NCBI GenBank assembly: GCA_037892935.1
Contig: JAYXKI010000003.1
Coordinates: 62,001 to 126,000, forward strand
Origin: Phlebopus portentosus
Taxonomy: Eukaryota; Basidiomycota; Agaricomycetes; Boletales; Boletinellaceae
DNA length: 64,000 bases
Reading direction: 5' to 3'
Position 1 is the stretch's first letter. The number at the start of each line of letters is the position of its first letter. This document shows positions 32,643-44,120 of the stretch, one piece after another. The notes under the pieces are model-generated. The model saw only the letters and a program-made list of their open reading frames with translations, made no database searches and was not told the DNA's origin. The position numbers were made by a program, and so were the translations under genes.

Positions 32643-33731
32643 CTCGCATGACTGAGCTGATGGCTTGATGGGAGATGAATGATAAAAATAATGGGTTAGT
32701 GGCGGCCGCAGCTTACGCGACACACCAACAGGACGGAAACATTACGCTTACGCAACCAGTGGCACTGGGCCGTGACTCATCCGGTCGTCCGCTCCTTATT
32801 TCTAGTCATCCATTACTATATCGCACTTTTCGTTTTCTCACCTAAGCATCGTCTTCGGCCATTTCGTATGTAATCTAATCACTTGTCGTCAGAGAGGGAA
32901 GTACTACCATGACGAGCGGTTGTGAATGACTCGCTTTGAGCATCCTGGGAATACCTGTGGATGCGATTTTATATCTGTGGTTTCTTGGTTTGGCATTCGC
33001 GTCGAGATCAGCATCTCCCCGTCACGTTACGATTGAATCGTCCTTCAAAACCAAACTACTTTGTGGTCTTATCTCTATTCCACACAACTGTCACTTCATT
33101 CCATGCTACACCCAAAATCACGATGCTCTGAATACGTCGAAAGGAGCACGTACGGCCACGTTCCCGAAGCCTCGCACACGATATTCAGAATCTTCTTGTT
33201 CTGGTATCCAAATCAATTTGACAAATCGGAACGTATACTGAACATACAATCAGGCACGCTCTCTCCCTCGAATGTTCTGGACTGGAATAAAGAAAACGGT
33301 GCACCTGTCGATCAAACAGTTAAATTTGTCGTCGCCGCCGGGCTCGGTAATCTACTAGTTCTTGGCAAGTCTCCGGTAAGTAAGCAGTTATCAGGTATTC
33401 ATGAATCGTCATCTGCAATCCGAATTGTATTGTATTCCAGTCCAGTCATCGGGTTTCAGATTGCGTTCCGAGGCGTCGGTCCTAGTGTATCCGTCCAGTA
33501 TTCGTGCACGGTAATCACACGATAGAAATATGGATCGTCGTCAAAACAAGCTCGTCAACGGCCCAATGGATCCCCAAAGCAGGTATCATTTATTAAACAA
33601 GAAATTCTGCAAAATCTCCTTTTCTCTCCTTGCTAATCACGCAGCACAAAAGAGGCCGTTCAAGAGCCACAGTCGGATGTACTACTCAACCACTTTCATA
33701 CTGAAAAAAGAGAGGCAATGGCGTTTTCATG
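32643..33731. other. Promoter region of the transcription factor and non-coding DNA
   Basis: Long open frames at 33061-33525 and others overlap in several frames without motifs. Nothing was recognised apart from the presumed upstream region of the minus-strand regulator. Confidence 0.35.
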
Positions 33732-34108
33732 TTAGGAATTTTGGATGCTGCCAAAGTAACTCTGAGACCCTCTTACTTCCTCATGCTTCCTTTTTCGCTT
33801 GGTACCAGCAGTGCCGCTCGCTCCCTGGGAGAAATAGTTACCACTCGAATTTGCATAGACACACAAGAAGCTATCAGCAGCCGTCCTGTTTCGCATTTCT
33901 TGCAGACAGACGGGCACATGCACAGTCTTGCGGCCAATTCCGATTCTCCGTACCGCATACTGCGCACGGCGCGCTTGCTCCACCGGGTCAACAAAAGGGG
34001 GCCATGCGACGAACTCAGCCTGCCGCTTGAAGAAAGCCTCCTTCGCTGCATGTCATGACCTAGTTATTTACCTGTATTCTTTGGAATCACGATATGAACC
34101 TGCTTCAT
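33732..34108 (-). CDS. Possible small basic protein
   Basis: From about 34045 to the stop at 33732 a minus-strand frame encodes about 105 residues, including AEFVAWPPFVDPVEQARRAQ and a Lys/Arg cluster (KRKRKHEE) resembling a nuclear localisation signal. A start at 34108 joins in frame only if a 26-nt intron is assumed, which is shorter than any other here, so the 5' end is doubtful. No family is recognised. Confidence 0.3.
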
Positions 34109-34740
34109 GTATCACGCACTACAATGACGGCATCACGTTGAGAGAGAAAGGTTACCGAAGTGTAATCGCGCAGGTCCCCTTATCGCGTATATGCACTGTA
34201 AATTCTTTAGTTCCACATTCATTTCGCGAGGCTTACGTCGCGAAATTATACGTGAACGAACCAGCTCGTGGTACTATTTTCGCAGGTTTTGAAGGTATGA
34301 ACCTTTCATACGCGTTACGAGTTTCATCGTGCTGCGGGGTTGCGTAAGGAAGCTCCAAAGGCATAAGTAAACGACAATCGGAGGTCTGTCAATCCGGAAT
34401 GAGCAGTAGGGCTTGGCTACCCGGGCCTAGATCCATCTATTCGGCTTTCTGTGGACGCGTAAATCCGCTTTACTCAGTTGCGAGACCTTTCGCTATCGCA
34501 AACGTACTGTATTGTTATTGTAGACATGAAAGAAATGAATGAGATTTGAAGTAGAATATAATCTAGAGATCGCTGCAACAATCCCTTTTCAGTTGCCCTT
34601 CGTCTGTTATTGCAGTACGGAGATTCTATGAAAACTTGATACATGAAAGCGTGAACGACTGCTCGGATACACTACATTCATTCTATAAATACAAACTATT
34701 GCAGTTCGAACAAAAACATGGCACAAGTTCATAGCGTAAT
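34109..34740. other. Intergenic
   Basis: No supported gene. A 139-codon plus frame at 33928-34347 overlaps the candidate gene on the other strand and has no motif. Confidence 0.4.
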
Positions 34741-35454
34741 TCAAGGCTGAACTGGACCACCAGATCCCAATCCGCCAGCATCCTTCGCCTGAGGTCCCTC
34801 GTCTGCCTTCGGTGCATTCCTCGTGGCATCTCGTTTCGTGTTTCCATACCTCATCTTCTGGTCCTTCTGCTCGGGCTTCTCGCCGTTCTTCGTCTCGACC
34901 GGAGGCTCGTACGGCTCGTCTTTGCTAACAGTGGCATACTCCTTCTGCGGGTCTGCCCATTGCTGGTGCGGTCTGTACGTCGCCTCGCTTGTTCCATCAA
35001 CACGGAATGTCTTGTCCGAAGCGGGAGGGCTCTCGTCCACTTCCTTGAAGTAGCTTTCTGCAGTATGCTCCGTACCCGCACCACTTCCCTTGCCCTTGCC
35101 AGCTTCATCCCGCAACAAAGCCGACGTATGCAGTTTACGCTTTCCGTTTCCTCTATTACCCTTCGCCCCGGAAGAAGGAGTTTGTCCGGATGACGAGTCA
35201 AACTTGTGGGAGGGTAATTCAGGCTCCGGCGCAGCGTTGCCCTTGCCCATATCGCGACCTTCTTGCCCGCCCTGCGAAGACGCTGCATGTTTCAAATGCG
35301 GATTCTGCTCGAGTAGGGTATCTTCCTCCGGATCGCGTGCTGCATTGGGTGCCTGGCCCTTTGTCCTTTTTGCCAAGAGAACGCGAGGAGACGCGTGAAG
35401 AGCGCGGACGCGACCGACTGGTACGTTTGCAGCAAAGACGCGAGGAAAGTACAT
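34741..35454 (-). CDS. Predicted mitochondrial hydrophilic protein
   Basis: An intronless 237-residue frame starts at ATG 35454. The first 30 residues (MYFPRVFAANVPVGRVRALH and onward) are rich in Arg, Ala and Ser and lack acids, as in a mitochondrial presequence. A second RKLHTSALLRD motif at about residue 108 looks like a processing-site remnant. The rest is Gly/Lys/Asp/Pro-rich and likely disordered. Such proteins occur in many Agaricomycetes, but I cannot assign a role. A LEA-like or stress-related function is only a guess from composition. Confidence 0.6.
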   Translation of the reverse strand: MYFPRVFAANVPVGRVRALHASPRVLLAKRTKGQAPNAARDPEEDTLLEQNPHLKHAASSQGGQEGRDMGKGNAAPEPELPSHKFDSSSGQTPSSGAKGNRGNGKRKLHTSALLRDEAGKGKGSGAGTEHTAESYFKEVDESPPASDKTFRVDGTSEATYRPHQQWADPQKEYATVSKDEPYEPPVETKNGEKPEQKDQKMRYGNTKRDATRNAPKADEGPQAKDAGGLGSGGPVQP

Positions 35455-35714
35455 AGCTAGCTTTACGAAAGTCTTTGAGTGCGATACTGGTTGGAAGAGA
35501 GTCGTCTGGTTGTTTATATACGGTAGGTAGAATATGTGCCGTACCCTTGACGCTCCTTCCTTCTTTGTGATGTCATATTCGGGAGCGCCGATCGTGCCGA
35601 TCCTTCTCTCAGGGTCACAGACTCTAGAACGGCAAAGCCCAGGAGGCTAATCTATCCCCTGGCACCCGTAGGGCTAATGGCTTTACTATCAACATCGAAC
35701 CACCAGGTCTCTTG

Positions 35715-37058
35715 ATGTCTTTCGCTGTCTGTACGGTAGCTGATCGAGGCCGTGAAGCCCCATTGTATGCCTTTCAGAACATCATTCAAGTCGCTCTGCT
35801 AACACACAACGATAGCGGTATCATTAACAAAACAGCTCGAGAGACGAGTCACCAGCCCACCGCTGGGGCCGGTCTCATGTCTCTCCCGAACGAGACAATC
35901 GTGGAGATAATCGAATCGGCTCTCGTGGACACTCGAGACGAGGTTGGGAGAGCCAAGACGGACCAGTTGATCAAGCAGCTTTCCAGCATCTCGAGGTTGT
36001 TTCGTCAAGCCATCCTGGGCACGCCTGCGTTCTGGACGAGAATCGACAACAATTACTTCCTCAAAGGAGGTTTCGAGGAGCGACTAGAGCGGACCAAGAA
36101 TCACTTGCTCTCTGTACATATAGACCTGGACTCGGAAAACGCGAAGCTCATTTTATCTCGTCTTCTACCTTTACAAGATCGCATTGGCGAACTTCGCGCG
36201 AACCTTGCACTATCCTTGTTTTCCATGCAGGGATTCGAGGAAGCAAATTTCCGGTGCCTCCATTATCTCAGCTTGAAAATCGATGCCACTGCCTCGAGCG
36301 TGTTCTACGATAACTGGAGGTATCCGAGTGCCAGAATTGTTGAACTTTATGGTCCAATCACTCCTCCTCGTCCAGGAAGTTTCCCAGAAATAACTGCGCT
36401 TAAAGTATTTCCTTCCAGATACTCTTCAGCCCCTTCATTTTCAAATGCATTTCTGAGATTTCTGAATGCAACATGCTATCTAAACAGCTTGACATTCCAA
36501 ACACCGCTTTCTTATTCTTATAATGATCTTTGGAGCACGGATGACTTTTCCATTACCGAATTGCCTAGCGTCTCGACATTGTACCTCTCCAACTACGAGG
36601 CAGGCGCAAATTCTTCACTTTGCGGCGTGACATCTCTTTGTCGAATACTCAAATCGCTCAGGATGCCGATTCTCGAAGAATTCCGTCTCTGCCTTTATCT
36701 TACTGAAAAACAAGCTCTTACTCAGTGGTTAAACGCGCAAGCGCATATGGAGGAAGTGCTCCAAAGTGTGACATCCTTTTCAATCATCTCGAGACTGGCT
36801 CTAGGGAGTTCCTCTCTTACCCAGATTTTGGTCCCGTTTTCAAACATTCGAGCGCTCGAACTCCGCGTCCGTGGTGTAGAATCGACACTGGCTGGCTTGG
36901 ATTTGAGGATTGGGCTAGATAAGCTCATGACTCACGCTCCTCGCGAAGAACTGAAAGTGAACAATTGGAGTTGGAAGGCCGAGTCATGGAAACGTACGCG
37001 GAAAAGGATGGACCTCGGTATATCGCTTACGGCTAGAGAGTACGATTTATTTCCATGA
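35715..37058 (+). CDS. F-box protein, paralog 2 of the local family
   Basis: The ATG at 35715 opens a frame of 447 codons. The F-box is at residues about 54-100 (LMSLPNETIVEIIES, then LSSISRLFRQAILGTPAFWTRIDNN). The family signature LKGGFEERLERTKNHLLSVHIDL follows, then a leucine-rich region. It is clearly homologous to the genes at 25027, 41631, 44121 and 49301. The N-terminal 50 residues before the F-box are unlike the paralogs, so the true start or an upstream intron may differ. Confidence 0.85.
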   Translation: MSFAVCTVADRGREAPLYAFQNIIQVALLTHNDSGIINKTARETSHQPTAGAGLMSLPNETIVEIIESALVDTRDEVGRAKTDQLIKQLSSISRLFRQAILGTPAFWTRIDNNYFLKGGFEERLERTKNHLLSVHIDLDSENAKLILSRLLPLQDRIGELRANLALSLFSMQGFEEANFRCLHYLSLKIDATASSVFYDNWRYPSARIVELYGPITPPRPGSFPEITALKVFPSRYSSAPSFSNAFLRFLNATCYLNSLTFQTPLSYSYNDLWSTDDFSITELPSVSTLYLSNYEAGANSSLCGVTSLCRILKSLRMPILEEFRLCLYLTEKQALTQWLNAQAHMEEVLQSVTSFSIISRLALGSSSLTQILVPFSNIRALELRVRGVESTLAGLDLRIGLDKLMTHAPREELKVNNWSWKAESWKRTRKRMDLGISLTAREYDLFP

Positions 37059-37844
37059 TTCCGTGATCGTCCGTCTTGTTGCAGAACCATCTTCGACGTT
37101 GGTACATATTCTTATTGTCCTCATTTTTGCTCTAATTGACATTTATTGCTCTTGTCTGATATTCCAGACTCCTTCCACGCCTCAGCAGTTTCACGAAAAG
37201 CTAGCCGTAAACGTCTTGTCCCAGAAGGGCTGAATGCCACCGTGCTGACAGTAATTGCGGACACAAACTTGATACTGAACACGGCACACATAACTCGGCT
37301 TCGACGAAGATACTGTTGGAGTCTCTCAGAGCCGAACCCGAACCTATCACCATTATTGTATTTCGCCTTGTCCACATTTCCAGATCCCATCCCTTCATCT
37401 GATCATGTTGCGGCCGGAGCGGGTCTGTACATTTGCGGTGTGCCAAGGATGTCACCATATGATATGATACCTTCCTGAGCATCACTTATTTGTCACGTAT
37501 AGGGGCCAATCCGGCTCGCTGCTTCTGTAACAGCTATCTCTGATATGCCTTCGCTCCTTACCGAACTCACTTCACTCTGGTGGCTTAAAAATTGTGTATC
37601 ATAATAGTTCACAACAAAACCTTTGTTGCAGATTGAGAAGGGCGTGCCAAGTCGCTGCGTCATATTGAAACAACCTAGCTGATTTGAACTTTCATTTGTA
37701 ATGCCTCAACCCACAATCTATCAACGAGATGTGGACCTATTATATATTTCTCTGGAACAAGAACAATGATTGGTTAAACTCGAAATTCGAGCAATTACTC
37801 TCGATGAAGGCACTTTCAGGTACTGTGTGAGTTTTCTAAACGTC

Positions 37845-39362
37845 TCAGTCGAATACGTGCGACAGATACTTTTGTACACCCTTCGATGACCTCGCGAAGG
37901 CACCAATCATACCGCCCGGGCGCACAATGACTATTGTTATCCGCTCGGTCGTAGTATTTAGCCTGAAACATGATCTCCGGCGTCCCGAAATGCATACTCG
38001 ACATTCAGGGGTATGCTTCTCAAGTCCCCGATTGCCGTCTCTGACGGACAAATGAGAGCCTCTGGAACAAAAATCCTCCTCAATCCGGGGGACTGGTACG
38101 GGGAGAACATCGACAGAAGAATCAAAAGGATCGGGCGTGAAGACGAGTATGGTATGCATATAGGGCTTGAAGACGTCGGACAAGCGAACGGCATAATGCA
38201 AGGATTCACCCCAAAGCTTCAAGGCCAGGAACTTCAGGCTCACGATCGCCAGCACCCCGCGTTGCTGTACGCGTCAATTTTATCCTTCGCGTTGCTTCCG
38301 TCCTTCGTGAACTGCTCGTCGAACACGATTTCGCTCCAGCGATAGTTTACGTCAGGCTGATAATGTTTCCAGCCTCTCAAGAACGTCTCTTTGTCCTTGT
38401 CCTTCTGTGTCGCCTCGGTCTGGACCTCAGTAGTCTCAAGCCCACGCTGTCCTATCCGTGCGGCAAGTTTGTTGAACGGCCCGGTCGTCATATTAAATAA
38501 CCCCACGACGACAGGCATGCGCTCGGATTCGTATGAGTTGAGGAAGATAGGTGACGCCTATTTTTGAGAGAAAGAGCGAGTTTCCACGCGAGATTGAACT
38601 AGATAAATCCAGTATGAGCATGAAGTAACTAAATATAAAGAGAGTGAAGCTCCGAGTCACTGAATCCTGGATGCTCGTATTGAGTCCCTGGCCACCGGTT
38701 GGGGGATGCACATGGGCAGCGTCTGGAAAACAACCAAATATCAGCGTTTAATAGCAGTACCAGTCAAGGCCGGCAGTCCCACTCCCAATAATAAAAACAC
38801 GCCCCTTGTTGAAACGCTCGGCAACACACATATTAGGACTAGAGAATGTAATTATAAGCTTGATTCGATAAAGCCTACCACCACTCTCCGCGGGGCAAAA
38901 CTTCGACGACCTATATATCCGTCCTACTGCTAAGCATGTTAAAGGTCGATAGCATGGCTGAAACGGAGCCTGTTTTTAATGACTTTGCGACACGGTGTGA
39001 GTCGGTTCGGATCGAATATTTACGAAAGTAGTGCCCCAAGACAGGAGCGTTTGACATGATCATAGACTCCAAGAAGTAGAAGTGCTCAACCTCTCCCGAT
39101 AACTATGAATCACCAAAAAAAAGATGAGCATCAAACTTACCATAACCGCAGTTCCCTTCTCACTGCTAAGATACTCAGTGTTCTTCTCGATGATACGGAC
39201 GGACACTCCATTCTTCAGGAGAGTCCATGCTAGAACAAGACCGGCTGGACCAGAACCAACCTAGGAGTAAAAAAGTTTATTTATTGCCTGGACGAAAAGG
39301 AGATTAGCCGTACAATCAGAACTTGACCGGCAGCCGAAGGTGCCGAAGACAGTAATCTCGCG
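37845..39362 (-). pseudogene. Decayed FAD-dependent aromatic-ring monooxygenase
   Basis: Fragments of a PHBH/phenol-hydroxylase-type flavoprotein appear in order. They are: FAD-binding VGSGPAGLVLAWTLLKNG with RIIEKN (about 39265-39180); a block with HFYFLESM and APVLGHYFRKY (about 39100-39000); the second FAD motif DAAHVHPPTGGQGLNTSIQDS (about 38720-38660) with FNLAWKLAL; SYESERMPVVVG (about 38530-38505); and a thioredoxin-like C-terminus (RLSDVFKPYMHTILVF, then IVRPGGMIGAF, ending at 37845). The substrate domain between 39000 and 38720 is far too short. Frames change near 38565 and 38265 and stops interrupt, so the gene cannot make the enzyme. Live relatives hydroxylate phenolic compounds with NADPH and FAD. 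Confidence 0.8.
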
Positions 39363-39889
39363 CAGATATTATTCAACCACGCCTTGTTGTTCGTCTTTTA
39401 TACTAAACGGACGCAGGAATGCATGGGATCTGGTCAGCAATTTCGCTTTATGATCGTTTTTCAGACAGATCAAGACGTGGTAAGGCCCCAGCGGAAGGGC
39501 CTCACGACAAAAAGAGTGAAAAGGGTGACTGGTTTGTACTACAGCCTAAGCAACCCAAATAGGGTCCGCGAAGTTCTAGCCTTCTATTTTGCAGGTGGAC
39601 ATCTAAGAGTAAATGAGAGAGTAGAAATAAAGATACGGTATGCAAGCCCAGACGAGAAAATGAAACAGTACAGGGTGGTCCTAGCGTAAACTTGAAAACC
39701 TGATAAGCAATCGCGTTTATGTATGTACAAAGAGAAAGTGCAGAAAGAAAATAATAGATGCGGGATGCGGTGTATGTATGGTTTATCTATGTGAGAACGG
39801 AAACGGCCCCAAAACCAATCAACGGTACTTAACCAAATGATTAACTTTAGAGAAAGAGTTCGAATTAAAGCAGCGTTGTCGGTCAACTA

Positions 39890-41386
39890 CTACGTTCCCA
39901 AAGTGCGTCGCCCCCGTTTTTCTCGGTACTCGACGGAGGCGTACCATGCACCGCCGATGATGGTGAGAACGATGCCTAGGGCATTTAGCGGCGTGATAGT
40001 GAGGTCGAAGAGAAAGACAGCGAAGACGATTGTAAGGACTTGCTTGACGTTTGCTATTTTCATGGCAATCAGTATCAAGTTGATTGGGCAGTTGATTGGC
40101 AGGGAGGAACGCACCAGCAACAGTCATACTTAGCGCTCCGACTTTCTTGTTCGCTGTAAAGCTCACAACGTTCAGCACAAACGCGAGCATTCCATTCGTT
40201 AGCAACGCCAGTGCTCTTCCTAGTCCCATCTCTCTTGCGGATGCTGCACGCACACGTTCAAGCTCACCCGAAAGTAGAGCGACAAAAACACATTGTACAA
40301 ATGCCAAAGGAGACATTCGCGAGAGCAGATCTAGAGGATGTAGTTGCAGGCGTACTCGCGTTCGCGCGGGGAGGGCTGCTCCTACGGATGACGCACGGTG
40401 GTGTCCAAGAGAGGAAGATGATGATGAAGGTGAGTTGCCACCTGAGCTGCTGTTGCTCGGAGATGGCGTTTGAAGGACATTCGTGAAGACCGTCTTCAGG
40501 GCAGCGAGAAAGGTACCGAGGAGAGTGAGGAGAAGCCCCCATGTCGTAAAGTAGTAGTCACCAAAGGTACTATCAGAGGGGAGGAAAATCAAAAGATGTG
40601 ACAACCAAGGTCGTAGAGTGATCACTTACGCAAACCCGACTCCAGCAATCACAGGCAATAGGGACACCAGCTTCTTCGCTGTGTACCGAGTACTCAAGAA
40701 GGCATACGAGATCGCCATAACAAAAATAGGCGTCGCCGCACGCACGACTTGGTGGAACTGCGAGGACATAATCCGCGAAGCTCAGTCAGAAGCACAGCCC
40801 GAAAATAACAAGATCGTCGCTAGATACGTACTGGGACGGTCACCAACCCGAGACTCAGGTTACTAACAGCGATGTTGACGGTGTAAAGCACGCTGAAAGC
40901 GACCAAGACAGCGCTTTCAGATGTCGATAGGGTGCGAGGCTCAAAGACGCCGCGTTCCATCAGAATATACCCACCCACTGTACCACATAGCGCATGTAGT
41001 GCCGTAAGCGTATATGGAAACGGAAACCTCACAAGGACAAATTTGTTATAAAGGGTCAAGCTGAGGTTCGAGAGGAAGTAGAGTGTAAGCCACAGCGCCT
41101 GGCTACCAGACACCGCTGACGATGGTAATGCTGATGGCGGCCGAGCATGTCTCGAGTTACGGTGGTCCATTTGCTCTGAACCGATAGACTCGGCGAGTTC
41201 AGACTTTGAAAGAGAAAATGGAGCGGGCATTAGCGGCACTTGATCCTGGACATCGTGTCGGGTGTCTGTTGTCGTCGTCGACCAGGCAAAAGGGAGAGTC
41301 GTCGGTGACCAGGACGAAAGAACGTCACGCAAGTTGCGTTCCATGAATGATTTAGAATAATTCTGATTTCTGTCGCTGTGGACCAT
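39890..41386 (-). CDS. Triose-phosphate-transporter-family (DMT) membrane carrier
   Basis: Four exons (41386-40832, 40757-40630, 40569-40115, 40053-39890) encode 433 residues. A soluble N-terminus of about 95 residues is followed by roughly ten hydrophobic segments in the pattern of the TPT/nucleotide-sugar family: LYFLSNLSLTLYNKFVL, the FHQVVRAATPIFVM stretch and a C-terminal ITPLNALGIVLTIIGGAWY. A Ser/Gly-rich loop follows the middle exon. Fungal relatives (Sly41-like) sit in ER/Golgi membranes and exchange phosphorylated or nucleotide sugars; the substrate here is unknown. Its first 50 bases are part of the unit duplicated at 43831. Confidence 0.85.
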
Positions 41387-41630
41387 CTCAATATATTGTA
41401 TAAAGCTGCTTTTGAATTTTACTCACTGTTACATGCAATCGTGGGCGTGGATGGTGAAGAACAAGGTGTATGTGAAGACGCAACACGGCGACGCGGCTGT
41501 GTGTGACCGGCGCAGTTACTACCAACTTGTCATCAAACCCCACGACCATCCGGAACGTACGGTCAGTTTGTCTCGTTACTTCCTTCCAAGAACAATTACT
41601 GATATACAGTATCATTCAAAGCAACTCGGA

Positions 41631-43066
41631 ATGACCCTCAACTTGGAACAACTTTCAGACACCGTCAAGATTCTCGATCGGAATTTAAGAAATGCTTTCT
41701 TCCCTGGAGGTCTTTTCTGCAATTTGAATGAGTGAAACTACCTTCACTATGACTGCTTCCGACTTATAGTACTTACGGTAATTTGCAGCTCACTCAAGTC
41801 GCAGGAAGAACTCGGGAGCGTACACACCTGTCTGAGGCTCATGAAGGACCTCCATGCTACGCTTGACTCAGTGTTTACGACGGTTCGAGAGAAGGCCCCG
41901 AGGGTTGAACGGCATCACAATCTCGTGACTCTTCCCGACGAAATTCTATCGTATATAATTAAGCTTGCTTGCGAAGATGCTTGGGAGCAAAGTGACTGGC
42001 TTTCGGGGCGTAAAAAAATGGATAAGCTGGTGGTGAATCTTTCTCTCGTCTCACGCAGATTCCGGAATGCGGTCGTCAACACGGCCTCTCTTTGGGCATG
42101 TATTGACAACCGCTATTGCCTGGGTACCGGCTTCAATGAACGCATTGCACGAAGCAAGGGCTTGCCTCTTACACTGTCAATTGCTTTGGGAGTGAACAAT
42201 GATAGAGAATGGCAGATCATACTCTCACGGATAATGTCGATTAAGGATCGATGTCAACGCCTTCGCGCACGCGTGAGTGCTAACGCTATGGAGGACATAC
42301 CTGCTGCAGATTTCTCAGCAGTAGAATCGCTCGAGCTGTTCTTTCCCTATAGCAGGGACGGCTGTCGATTTTTCAAGAAGTGGTCTTTCCCCAATGTTAC
42401 GTCGCTTCGGATTGACTCTTCCCCGATGTGACCACATGTACACTTTTTTATGACCCGGATTTCTTGGGCCCCAGTAATTTCTCGTACGGGAGACTCCTAC
42501 AAATGCTCGCGTCCATACCGCAGCTCAGGCATCTCAGCGTCTACTTCCAAGGCCCCGACATTCCATCGCCTATTGACCTAGTCCCAGTCACCTTAGCTTC
42601 CGTTTCTACCATCACTCTCGGTGACAATTTGGGCGTCTCTTCATCTCGACTTTCGCCGCGTCTAGGACGGATTCTTGCATCTTTAATTTTGCCGAACGTC
42701 AAAGATATTCACCTTCACGTAGAAATCACAGCAGCAGACCAACTACGCGTGTGGGTGGATTCCATCACTCCTGCCTTAGAGACGCTCCGAGAGGTGACTT
42801 CGCTGACTATCGAGGGAGACACTTTCTTTTCTCAACTCACTTGCGATATTATGTATGCCTTGTTCATCTTATTCCGAAATATTCGGAGACTAGAACTCAA
42901 GACATACGGGATCCTCAAGACGTTACGGGATCTGGAGCTGAATCTGGAGCTGAATCGACTCCGCACATTTATACCTCGCGAACCAGATAATACCGAGCCC
43001 GTCCGTATAGAGAGAGGAGATCTTGACAAGCTGACACGATATCCCGAAGACGTTTGCATTGCCTGA
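41631..43066 (+). pseudogene. F-box gene, upstream tandem copy, frameshifted
   Basis: Exon 1 is 41631-41731 (MTLNLEQLSDTVKILDRNLR...) and exon 2 starts at 41789. Together they match the downstream copy from 44121. The F-box (LVTLPDEILSYIIKLACED, LSLVSRRFRNAVVNTASLWACIDNRYCL) is intact. At about 42412 the sequence lacks 22 bases present in the sister gene, shifting the frame to a TGA at 42429-42431. The remaining leucine-rich region stays open in the new frame from 42428 to 43066. The product would lose its substrate-binding half, unless a truncated F-box peptide is still made. Confidence 0.85.
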
Positions 43067-43619
43067 CGTAGCCCAGGAACCCGCTTTTGATAGTCCCGGA
43101 GGATAGAAAATTTATATCATTCTCTTTTGGACTCGAACCACCTATGGATGCAACGGTCTGTCGCATTCCGGTTTTGTTTTTTTTGTTTTTTTTTGACCAT
43201 GATGTACAGGTCGCACGTAGTATCTCGTGCTTTCAGTGTTCACGAGTTCGAGTCTGTTATTATTTAGTGTCTTGTATGACGTGATTTTTTTTGTGTACAC
43301 TTTACCATCGTACATTATGCATCCACATTCAGTCCTGCTAGTTGAGTATGAAATACACGTGTGCTAACACATTACTCAGCCGCAGAGGGCCTTTGGCGCT
43401 ACCGCTATTTCTACTTAAGCTCACTATACCGTGTTCTTAGAGACAGTGGGTGCACAGTTGATATGGATGTTTCTGGCTGGCAACGAAATATGCTATTCAT
43501 GTAAAGATCAAGAAAGACAAGAAAATATACTACATAGCAAGTATTTCATAGCAATAAAGGTAAAAGCTACGAGACATGAAGAGGACAGTAAAAGGACCAG
43601 CAAGCTATCATCAGACTCG

Positions 43620-43830
43620 CTGTGACCAATGGCACTTTCTGATCGTGCTCCTCTTGAGATTAACATCAAACAACGATCGGAAGAAATCAGTCGGTTTGAA
43701 AAGATATCAACAGACCATGACAACATTCAGAGATGCCGGCCCCTCACGAATTTTCATGCAGAACTGCGATTGCGTCCCATCTTCTCAGTATCCGCGATGC
43801 CAACCTCAAGATCTCGCAGTTCTCACTAGT
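43620..43830 (-). pseudogene. Duplicated 3' tail of the phosphatase gene
   Basis: This stretch resembles the 3' end and downstream flank of the phosphatase gene at about 46080-46292, including ccccatcttct...gtatc...cgatgcca near its stop codon. It is a by-product of the tandem duplication and too short and diverged to be functional. It abuts a copy of the transporter gene 5' end. Confidence 0.65.
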
Positions 43831-44120
43831 TGAGTTCCATGAGTCAGAATAATTCCGATTTCTATTCCTGCAGACTTTTAATAGCTTGTATACCAGCTTA
43901 AAGTTCTTGGCTTTACTCGCTGTGGCATGCAGTTGTGAACGTGGATGACGATTGGTGAAGAATAAGGATGTGAAGACGCGGCCGCCGCCGCGGCAATACG
44001 TCGTGTGACTGGGATTATCGACTTGTCATCAAACCACGACCATCTCGGAACGGTCAGTTCTTGCCTTATTGCTTTCCTGCAACAGTAAGTACTGATAACA
44101 TATCACTCAAAGCGCCTCAA

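Noticed and set aside
33729..34347. Plus-strand frames opposite the candidate small gene
   Set aside because: They are compositional shadows of the minus-strand frame, with no motif or initiation context.
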